Shown here piece by piece: positions 56,400 through 64,000 of a DNA stretch of 64,000 nt. The notes below the pieces were generated by a model that was given only the letters and a program-made list of their open reading frames with translations, had not been told where the DNA came from and ran no database searches. The number at the start of each line of letters is the position of its first letter. Position 1 is the stretch's first letter. Both the position numbers and the translations under genes were made by a program. This DNA is from Durusdinium trenchii (lineage: Eukaryota > Sar > Dinophyceae > Suessiales > Symbiodiniaceae). The stretch covers positions 237,346 to 301,345 of the forward strand of contig CAXAMN010018557.1 in NCBI GenBank assembly GCA_963970005.1, read 5' to 3'.

Positions 56400-57620
56400 T
56401 TAAAATCGAAAGGTGATCCCCAAGCGTTGCATAGTCCAACTTGTGCGCTCTATGATTGGCCGCTAGGTGGTTGCGAATCCTTTGGCAACTGGATCCCACC
56501 AGGTTCTGGCTTGACTTGTCCAAACCGTTCCCAACGCAAGAAGAGCCACCCTCTACCTTTAGCATGACCTAGGTAAAGTGGTCCAAGCAGGCCAGAGCAA
56601 TGAGCTCCGGCTCCGAGCTGAATTATATAATTGAAAGATTCACAGCACTTCCGTGAACAAAGTCTCCTCTTCCATTGAGTGGCAAGATCTGACAGGGAAT
56701 GTTCATGATAAGGAAGGCATCGTCAGGTCGACCGGTGATTCACAAGAAAGGTGTGTGTGTGTGTGTGTGCATCTATTGCTGTCAAATGACATCAAGATGT
56801 GAAGTGCCTGATTGAACCATGTCCAAAGTACACATCAAGTGCATACAGCTTATAACTGCAACCAAAGAGTAGAGGTTTATGGATACTCTTGCTGCCACCG
56901 CAATTGGTCAGTCAAAAGCAAGTTTAGCAACCTGGCAAGGGTGGAATCTAAGGTCCTTGTGAAGAAAATGCTGGTGAGTCTTTCAGCAACCTATGTACTA
57001 ACCAACCCGTTGCAAAAATAGTCTTCGGGCCAAAGTCGGGGGATAGAGACTGCATTGATTGGTCAACGTTTGGCTTGGGGTTGACGTGTTAGAGTCCTCT
57101 CTGATACATAATTAACCGGTCATCCACCGGTAGATATGTTTGTTGTCTAAGAATACAGGAGAGTAAGATTCGATGAGTCGTTCTCACAAATGAGACGTTT
57201 GGTCCACCCTTTTCCATGTGGCTGGCTAGCTATCAAAGCTTTCAAGCCAGGCAGGGCTCTTGTCCGTTTAGTCTGTCTAGCCATCATCGGCATTGTCATT
57301 CCATTGATGGGTGGTCATTAAAAACCATCAATCCAACACTACGGCGTCAACTTCAGAATTGACCTTCCAAATTGACCTGGCAGTTGTTGCTATCGATCAC
57401 CAAATGGATCCGGCTAGATAGGACTAGCTCTTTCACAGGAGACTCTTCATGCAGACCTTCTCCCCACGACCTACCACCTGGAAGGTTCATGAACGTTAGC
57501 ATGAGATATGAGATATGATAGAACAGGAGTACCTAGCGTACCTAGTGCAAGATAGAACAGTTAAAAGAGAGGAGAACAAGAAGGTGCTTGGGCCCCCTTC
57601 GGGGGAGCCTTATTCAAGGG
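56400..57620. other. mostly non-coding; one candidate plus exon
   Basis: A plus-strand candidate exon ends at 56971 (FSNLARVESKVLVKKML, donor GTGAGT). A TG run lies at 56749-56769. Nothing else convincing. Confidence 0.35.
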
Positions 57621-57623
57621 ACC

Positions 57624-57743
57624 TTATGAAAAGGCCCAAGTCAAGTCCACCTTCTCGTTTCCCTCTCTTTTTCTGGATGAGCAGGACTTGCCCGTTGCCT
57701 CCGTCGTCGTGTTCATCTCTGTGATTGCCAATGGCAGGTCCTG
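57624..57743 (-). CDS. unknown protein, terminal exon
   Basis: After ACGCCAG: DLPLAITEMNTTTEATG, KSCSSRKREGNEKVDL and TAA at 57624-57626 (39 codons). A second minus frame over the same bases is also open but has weaker codon bias. Family unknown. Confidence 0.45.
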   Translation of the reverse strand, partial: QDLPLAITEMNTTTEATGKSCSSRKREGNEKVDLTWAFS

Positions 57744-58572
57744 CTGGCGTTAAACTGATTGATAAATAATCACTCTCACGTCCAGCCCTGATCAATAGAT
57801 CAATACAAGCGATAAAGCTGCAACATCTCTAGTATCTAGTTCCTCGGTTGATATTGAAACATATTGAAACGCACCCCTATCTGCATCCACTGTCAACCCG
57901 TGAGAAATACGCAATTAGACTTTGAAAACTCCTACAAAAGCTGAGCTGTCCTTCCAGCTGCTACACGCTTTGAAGGGACAACTGATACATCAGAGATGTG
58001 TATATATATATACATATTACATATTGCTATGTGTTTGTTTTGTATATATATATATATGTCATTGTCTGCGCCCCACCACAAAAGGCCGACCGCATCACAA
58101 TCGATTGTCGGAAATGCCGCTTAGCTTTTGCTGGAAACTGCAACAACCAAAGTGCGGTGCAAAAAGGATAGGTGTTGTGTGTGTGTGCGCCTAGCTTGCA
58201 CCAGGAGCCCGTTCCTGCCTGACAACAAGTGATGTTGTCATCCTCATTGCAGTAGTCGAAAGCAGCACACCTTGCTGTGTTCTGTCTCTGGGGGATCATA
58301 ATCTGAAATCTGAGCCAAGTGCAATCCCTGTCAACAAATCACCTAGAAGAAAAAGATAGAAAAAGCAACATTCTCCTCCATCAAATGCATGTGTAGGTTC
58401 GATGTTCCTTAGGGTCGGTCATGGTCTGTCTAAGTGACTGTGTGCTTAGGTGTGCTTATAACTGATCCTTCTCTGGGTGGAAAGCAAAGAATGACGTCCG
58501 TGTCTTCGAGTGGAAGAAACCGGAAGTTCACAGATTTTGGTTCAAGTGGTCCTCGGTGGTCGGACGCTATGC

Positions 58573-58642
58573 ACGGTGGAGGCCATCGCAAGTAGGCTGG
58601 AGGCCATCCCTACTAGCAACAAGAAGCTACTAGTAGCTCCTG
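58573..58642. repeat. 21-bp unit copies directly joined to CTACTAG repeat
   Basis: GGTGGAGGCCATCGCAAGTA and GGCTGGAGGCCATCCCTACT are followed at once by AGCAACAAGAAGCTACTAGT. The two interspersed families touch each other here. Confidence 0.9.
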
Positions 58643-58978
58643 CCGTGTTGGTCCTCGGTGGTCCTCGTCATGTCTTGATGCGCCTGTAGTGGGTGGCATT
58701 CTGCACCAGCTCTCGACCAGGCCCACAGCTGAAGTTGAAGTCACCTCAGAATCAATTGAGAAGTCACGTGCTCATGAAAGAGTAACAGAACAACACCTCA
58801 GCCTAAGCCATGACGACCTTGTATGGATACATGTTCCGGATGCTATGCAAGCTCTGAGTATATCTCGTATTGACCGTTCTATCATGAGAACAAACCATCT
58901 AATAGATTCGATTGAGACAGTACTTCATTCCTATATACTAGTATCTTCAACCTCAGTGGCTATATGGGGTTTGGAGAC

Positions 58979-59156
58979 CTTCAAAGGATTTCGTGAAAAA
59001 CTCTCGATTTGCGCAATCCGTACAAATATCTCCTTGGCACGCTCTTCCTCAAAAAAGGGATGCCTAGGCCCCTTCATACCCTCCCACACGCACTGAGCAA
59101 GTAGCCACATGTCGCGCCAAGTGGAAGAGGCACAGTCACGTTTTCCTCCGTGGCAG
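58979..59156 (-). CDS. unknown protein exon
   Basis: Acceptor CCACCAAG, donor TTGAAG/GTCTCC. The frame reads WRDMWLLAQCVWEGMKG, HPFFEEERAKEIFVRIAQ and IESFSRNPLK. Strong coding signal. A smaller exon upstream (59387-59325: VDEGLFLDRPEQIEAS, donor GTGAGC) probably belongs to the same gene, but the phases do not match directly. The plus-strand frame 58689-59096 is also open. Family unknown. Confidence 0.5.
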
Positions 59157-59569
59157 CTTGGTGGTACAAACCCGGTGTATCCAAGCACATATGTATATAT
59201 ATATACACAGCGTATATATATATATATGATCAGGTGCGATTCCACTCCCTAAGAGCTTCACAAGCATGCTGTTTGCGGACTCACTATAGCCTGAACCCAG
59301 TTCTCAATCAGCTCACCCGGCTCGCCTCAATCTGCTCTGGCCGATCAAGGAACAGACCTTCATCAACCTGTGGCAGGTGCTACCGGGAACCTTTAGGGCA
59401 ACACAAAGAGCATCCGCATTGCCACGACAACTGTTCTCTATGTTGCCTTGACCTTCAACCTTCTAAGGAGCTGGATGACAAAATCAGTCCGAATGTGTCG
59501 CTTGAGGATTCCATGAGCATGGCAGGAATTACAACAGGTCGAACGATATATGATCTATAGGCTATAGGA

Positions 59570-60180
59570 GTGTGTCCAAATCCACATCCTCATTCTACTG
59601 GGCGGGTTTTTACCAGAAAGTGAAGAAAGTACATGTTGCTGCATGTTGCACTCTGTTTCTACGCAGGGAGCGCCTCTATCGCATAGACCCCACCAACAGC
59701 TGGCAATGGCATCAAAGTGCCGCCACGAATAGTTGCCGGCAACTGACCTGTTTATGGAGCAGGTCTGGCCTCGTTGATATGCTCAGGTGACCACAGGTGA
59801 CCAGCTCTGTGCCTCAACCCTTGGGACCCGACTCGACTCAAAGCCGTCTGCTACGTACCCAAACTCCTGGAGGCCCTGGCCTAAAGGGTAACGATTATAG
59901 AAAGTCATACCTACCGTTCAGAAGATGTGACCTATCCTTTTCTTAAGACTGTTATGATAGTCTATTAGGCCTGTAGGTGTGCTAATGTACAGTATAGACC
60001 CAAGTACATCCAAACACAGTACAAGATATGTGTTTGTATTGGAGAGCTGCCACAACATGAACGCACAGCAGCAGTGTCCGCAGGGTGGCTGAAGATCTCA
60101 TCCAAGTTCGCGCACTTGTAACACAGGATGGCTTGCTTTTTGGAAGTTCCCTGAACTGGGGGAAGTGCAACTGTAGCTAC
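59570..60180 (-). other. possible exon at 60030-60178, otherwise nothing
   Basis: A minus-strand frame near 60178-60030 reads QAILCYKCANLDEIFSHP and is coding-like, but its splice sites are unclear. The rest of the stretch shows no gene. Confidence 0.3.
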
Positions 60181-60183
60181 CAT

Positions 60184-60247
60184 CTTAGGCCTTCAACCCG
60201 ATTGCAATGGCCTCCAACCTAAGAGCGATGGCCTCCAACCTGATGCT
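60184..60247. repeat. inverted copies of the 21-bp unit
   Basis: ATTGCAATGGCCTCCAACCT and GAGCGATGGCCTCCAACCTG in reverse orientation to the main array. Confidence 0.92.
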
Positions 60248-60492
60248 ACCATGTGACCAAGTGGGATCAACAGGCACATCTGGTCTTTTCAAGGAGCTTT
60301 CGATAGGTGCAACTCTCGGTCTTGAAAGGGTCCTGTAGGAGCTGAGAAACAAAAAAGCGAAGGTGTATACATTCAGAAACAGAGCCAGCTTCACAATAGA
60401 GATACGCACGTATGGAGACTTCCGATCCAGGCAAACATGTGGATTGTTGTTCATGCTGTACGATGGCTGTGACACGCTCAGATCCCTTCAAG

Positions 60493-60551
60493 GTTCTGCA
60501 TGGAAAGGTCGTCTACAACTCCACAATTCCCTCGAATTGGTCCAAGACTTT
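60493..60551 (+). CDS. unknown protein exon
   Basis: Acceptor CCCTTCAAG, donor TTT/GTGAGT; reads VLHGKVVYNSTIPSNWSK. Short, but both splice sites are strong. A Met/Pro-rich frame (MPMIPMGPMPHPTFHP) follows at 60558. Confidence 0.4.
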
Positions 60552-60770
60552 GTGAGTGTCTATGCCTATGATTCCAATGGGACCGATGCCACATCCTACC
60601 TTCCACCCTACCCAATTCATTCCCCAAGCCGACACACTGAGACAACGGACTCAGATGGATGGTAGCCTTGAAGGGGATAGCTGGATCAAGTGTCACCTGT
60701 CACCGTTCACATACCGATCGAAGCAATCTCGACAAAGCTGCCTATTGAGTATTCAGTTTGCAATAAGCCC

Positions 60771-60826
60771 ACTGACTGACTGACTGACTCCCTCCCTCTC
60801 CCTCTCCCTCTCCCTCTCCCTCTCCC
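60771..60826. repeat. GACT and CCCTCT microsatellites
   Basis: A short GACT run is followed by CCCTCT hexamers. Confidence 0.95.
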
Positions 60827-61434
60827 CCGTGCTTGGATAAACTTTTTGTGAACAAAGGATTTGATGTTGAAGACTAAAGTGACTAAAGCATATTCTACAC
60901 ACCAAAGACATGGATCAAGTTTTGAGACTTTGATCCAAAGAAAACAACGCCAATTCAAACAAGGATATGCGTGCAATGGCAAACCAGTAATAGAAATACC
61001 TAAATTCATCAGGGCATATATTATATATAACCACTCAAAGCTTGTCGAAAAGCCGTTGTTGGTGTACTTTGAATCACAGTGTAGCGCGGCAGAGGAGTCT
61101 CTTTTGTGGTGAATTCATCATCGACGTAGATGGAGGTGTTTAAAGTCTGCTTCACACAACACAATTGGTTTAAAAAAAAAAAAAGAATTCTAGAATGACA
61201 GTAGAGGGTGGGATTTTGACAGAAGTCTCAATGCAGGAATTGGGTAATTACGGTGTGTATATATAATATATATAGAGATAATAATTCTAAATTGCAAGCG
61301 TACTTGGATGATGCTCACATGTACAGTCAACGGTTCTCAAAAACAGTAGCAAACGACCAAACAGCAGTAGCTAGCCGTGTCTGTCTTGCAGATCAAGTCC
61401 CACGCATTCGAGGTCGCTTGACCCCCCACCCCAC

Positions 61435-61555
61435 CTGCAACCGATCATGGTCCGTGTGCTGCTCATCAGCCCAGAAACGCCAAACGATCTCTTTGTTGGG
61501 GTCCTTCTGCCAGTCGGGGCAAACTAGAAAGAGGCCGGTTCCAGTACAGTAGGTT
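61435..61555 (-). CDS. unknown protein exon, Trp-rich
   Basis: Acceptor GTAAG, donor TTGCAG/GTGGGG. Reads TYCTGTGLFLVCPDWQKD and EIVWRFWADEQHTDHDRL. The whole minus frame 61818-61393 is open. Strong composition signal; family unknown. Confidence 0.5.
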
Positions 61556-62152
61556 CTTACTCTGTATGTCGGACCTTTTCCATTCGTCAAGGAAAAGTCT
61601 GGGCAATGTTCATGACTGATCGAACAAGACAGCAGATTTGCGGGCAAAAGAAGAGCCCAATCAATGATTGAGGGGGGTGGTGCAATGTTCAAAAGGCTCG
61701 AAAGATCCTTAAAGCATTCATGCCTACCCAATCCTACCCATATCTGTGTTATCTGTACCATGTTCGTGCACATGGTGCCTGTCAATGATCGGTATATGAT
61801 ATGACAAAACAGTGTCATGGGTGCGTGTTCATTAAGAACTTATCAAACTTGCCGAAAGCGGCCTCAGGCAAGGCATGGCTTGAACCCTAGTCAGAAAGCC
61901 TTGGAATATCTCTTGATTTCCAGAAACGTGGCGATCGCATGCAGTTTTCATGTTCTACCAGAAACGTGCCTCATAAATCCTCATCTTGGTCTCTTCCAAT
62001 CCAATCAGTGAACAAATGCCCAAAGCCGACACCCACAACACCGACACCCATCGCACCCTCAGAGTGATCGCCCTCTCGCCTGTGGATGAGGCAGAGGTCT
62101 TTCTCAAAAAATGAATATTCCTCGAACCCTGGAACATACATGAACTAAGAAC

Positions 62153-62208
62153 AATAGCGATGGCCTCCAACCTAATAGTGATGGCATCCAACCTTTAATA
62201 GCGATAAT
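62153..62208. repeat. inverted copies of the 21-bp unit
   Basis: AGCGATGGCCTCCAACCTAA and GTGATGGCATCCAACC. A 26-base sequence (CGAACCCTGGAACATACATGAAC type) occurs on both sides (62133 and 62219). Confidence 0.9.
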
Positions 62209-62279
62209 ATGGTCTCAAAACCCTGGAACATACATGAACATGGAGAGACCACCTTTGGTCTAGCCAGTAGCCTAATGAC

Positions 62280-62663
62280 ATGTTGCCAAAACATGACTGC
62301 CAACATTCGCAGTGCTTCTTGCCCGAGGGCCCTGCTGGTATTCAAGCCAACAATGTGCTCGTTCATGTACAACCTGAGCTCGTTCAGCCGATCAAAATGA
62401 TGGGGCCAACGATGTGCTCCTTGGAGACCCTCAAGACGATTGTCAATGAGAAGAGCCAAGTACTAAGGCTGAGGACAAAGATTCGGTTGAAAACCATGGG
62501 CAATGGCTTATACAGCAAAGTCGTAAAAACGGTATCTACTGTGGACGGCGACAACTGGCCACATGCCCCAAAACACAGCAAACAACTGCATGCCACAATG
62601 AATGGATACCAACTGCCAGAAGAAAGTGTCTTGGACGTGCATGGCGGGCGATTGATTCTTTGA
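62280..62663 (+). CDS. unknown protein, probable terminal exon
   Basis: 127 open codons with coding-like bias: VLVHVQPELVQPIKMMG, LETLKTIVNEKSQVLRL, ATMNGYQLPEESVLDVH, stop TGA at 62661-62663. The minus strand is also open at 62459-62258 (HHFDRLNELRLYMNEH), so the left third is ambiguous. No acceptor was fixed. It ends 72 bases from the minus-strand exon ending at 62736. Confidence 0.45.
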   Translation: MLPKHDCQHSQCFLPEGPAGIQANNVLVHVQPELVQPIKMMGPTMCSLETLKTIVNEKSQVLRLRTKIRLKTMGNGLYSKVVKTVSTVDGDNWPHAPKHSKQLHATMNGYQLPEESVLDVHGGRLIL

Positions 62664-62735
62664 ACAACGTGTTCGTGTAGCCCAAGTGCAAACATACTCC
62701 TTGGAATTCAGTTGGTGGCCGTTGTGTGACACCTG

Positions 62736-63032
62736 CTACCGAGCACTGTGAAGTCCAAAAGGTTCAGCCACCGAACTTTCTAGCTGCTCCGGTCTGGGTT
62801 CGCGAGCTCTATATCCATGATCTTGTTGAAGCAAAGCCAATCGCGCCAGGTGGTGAAGACCACACGCCTTGAAAAAAGAGAGAGCCATCCCCGGCTTAGC
62901 ACCATAGCCACAGAACTGCCAGGTAAAAACTACAATGATATCCAAACGCTCTGAGAAAACCTTCTTGCCAGCTTCACTGGCAGCTTGCAGATCTAGGAGT
63001 TGCACAGTCAGAACCAGAACTCTCTTTTTCAC
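62736..63032 (-). CDS. unknown protein, terminal exon
   Basis: 98 open codons ending in TAG: VLVLTVQLLDLQAASEAG, DIIVVFTWQFCGYGAKPG, LHHLARLALLQQDHGYR. Hydrophobic and helical. The exact acceptor is near 63025. Family unknown. Confidence 0.55.
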   Translation of the reverse strand: MKKRVLVLTVQLLDLQAASEAGKKVFSERLDIIVVFTWQFCGYGAKPGMALSFFKACGLHHLARLALLQQDHGYRAREPRPEQLESSVAEPFGLHSAR

Positions 63033-63196
63033 CCAAATACCAAGAGTACCAACAGTTGCCCCGAGGGAAGTTCTTTGTTTGCTGGTGGTGACTGAGTGGT
63101 GAAGGATGACGCCTTGCTGGCCTTGCCTGGCTTCAAGCTATTGCTGTACATTCTTCACAAATTCAGTCATTTGCAGCCGACTCCCGGTCCTGTGAG

Positions 63197-63484
63197 CTGT
63201 CACTCTGCCCTCAAATCATCTTTGAGCTACCCCGGCAGCAGGGTTGGCGCTACACGGAATTGCACCCCAGCCTGCAATCCAAGCTATCCAAGCAATCCAA
63301 GCTTTCACATCATATGTGTCTGGCACTGCAACAGACTAGCTGCTGTTTGATTTCATTGGACCTTCCGGCCACGCTCAGAACTTTTGACAAACCAACTTCG
63401 GACTCAATCAACCCCCTTCAAATGCGTAGCGAGAAACGACGACATACTCTTGTCTTGTCGCACAAGACTGAGCTCTCGAAATGA
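63197..63484 (+). CDS. unknown protein, terminal exon
   Basis: After GGTCCTGTGAG: PQIIFELPRQQGWRYTEL, LQSKLSKQSKLSHHMCLA, DLPATLRTFDKPTSDS, TLVLSHKTELSK and TGA (95 codons). Overlapping minus-strand frames at 63408-63632 are also open, so the last third is ambiguous. Family unknown. Confidence 0.5.
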   Translation: MSLCPQIIFELPRQQGWRYTELHPSLQSKLSKQSKLSHHMCLALQQTSCCLISLDLPATLRTFDKPTSDSINPLQMRSEKRRHTLVLSHKTELSK

Positions 63485-63825
63485 TGTCCAGAAACTTGCC
63501 AGGCTTTGTGGCAGGATAAAGACATGTCGTGCACTTCTTGCATGGCGACACCGGCCATCGCACGAACTGGGGAGCAGTCGTCCCCAGGTTCAAAACATCA
63601 GGAGCTACAGCTTTAAAAGTGAAAATGACCAAAGAGCAATCACATAAATCATAAATCAGTTAAATATGGTTATATAGATCTTTTCAGATGGAAGGAGGTT
63701 CCATATCCCTCTCTCTCTCTCTCTGCCTTCGCTAACAGCGAGTTCACGGATGATCAAACCAACTGATGCTGGTTTTTGTACATGCTGCAATTGCTCCTTG
63801 CCAACAAACCACCACTGCCCAACAG

Positions 63826-63990
63826 CAAGTCTATGGAGGAGACTCGAAGATCTTCAGCGAAATCTCAGCACCTGTTGAGGACAGCCCAAGACGCGCTCTT
63901 GGTGATCTGCCCTTGCTCCAAATGAATCAATCGACCTTGGTTTTCAAAGGCTGGCATACCAAAAGATTGACACCTGTCAAGCACCCTTAG
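63826..63990 (+). CDS. unknown protein, terminal exon
   Basis: After CCAACAG: VYGGDSKIFSEISAPVED, RALGDLPLLQMNQSTLV and TAG at 63988-63990 (54 codons). Good coding look; family unknown. Confidence 0.45.
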   Translation, partial: QVYGGDSKIFSEISAPVEDSPRRALGDLPLLQMNQSTLVFKGWHTKRLTPVKHP

Positions 63991-64000
63991 ATGTCCAAGC

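Noticed and set aside
62384..62695. 103-codon minus frame
   Set aside because: Opposite to a better plus frame; the hydrophobic look comes from the reverse strand.
1..64000. Dinoflagellate spliced-leader relic (ending TTTTGGCTCAAG)
   Set aside because: Looked for by eye; no convincing copy was seen, so no recent mRNA-derived insertion is claimed.

Overview
This window looks like nuclear DNA of a dinoflagellate, most likely a coral-symbiont type (Symbiodiniaceae). The evidence is: genes cut into many short exons; introns that begin with GT, GC or GA and end with AG followed by G; a plastid-targeted protein with a signal peptide, an F-V-P motif and a third hydrophobic stretch; abundant tandem and interspersed minisatellites; and decayed retroelements. 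No prokaryotic operon, CRISPR array, rRNA or convincing tRNA was seen. Two short runs of N (21548-21557 and 54507-54516) are assembly gaps inside tandem repeats.

The best gene is on the minus strand at 14951-9847. It has seven exons that join in frame to a 290-residue NAD(P)-binding protein (atypical short-chain dehydrogenase/reductase) carrying a plastid, possibly thylakoid-lumen, leader. Its six introns use one GT, three GC and two GA donors.

Left part (1-28 kb): exon groups on both strands (2.3-4.0 kb minus, 4.9-6.1 kb plus, 6.2-7.3 kb minus, 16.5-17.0 kb plus, 17.2-18.9 kb minus, 23-27 kb both strands), a 1.6-kb 21-bp minisatellite (7370-9000), a LINE reverse transcriptase remnant (about 20 kb), and a 1.3-kb block of microsatellites and a 64-bp GC-rich minisatellite (21.1-22.4 kb). 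Middle (28-41 kb): a 59-bp tandem array (28.4-28.9 kb) and further exon groups, including one that resembles the oligosaccharyltransferase subunit OSTC.

41220-47929 is a degenerate tyrosine-recombinase (YR) retrotransposon. Read on the minus strand its order is repeat A1, YR, gag-like with zinc fingers, reverse transcriptase-RNase H, then repeats B1, A2, B2. The split direct repeats are of the PAT/Ngaro type; the gene order is unusual. Host-type exons lie on both sides on the same strand, so it may sit in an intron.

Right part (48-64 kb): more exon groups on both strands, one with a frameshift (48.9-49.7 kb), an 11-bp array (54.4-54.6 kb), and scattered single copies of the 21-bp and CTACTAG repeats. 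Neighbouring genes repeatedly end tail to tail (6.1/6.2, 17.0/17.2, 31.7/32.0 and 62.66/62.74 kb). Apart from the SDR gene, the retroelements and the OSTC-like exons, I could not name the proteins. Those exon calls rest on open frame, codon bias, splice sites and matching phases, and each should be read as a proposal.
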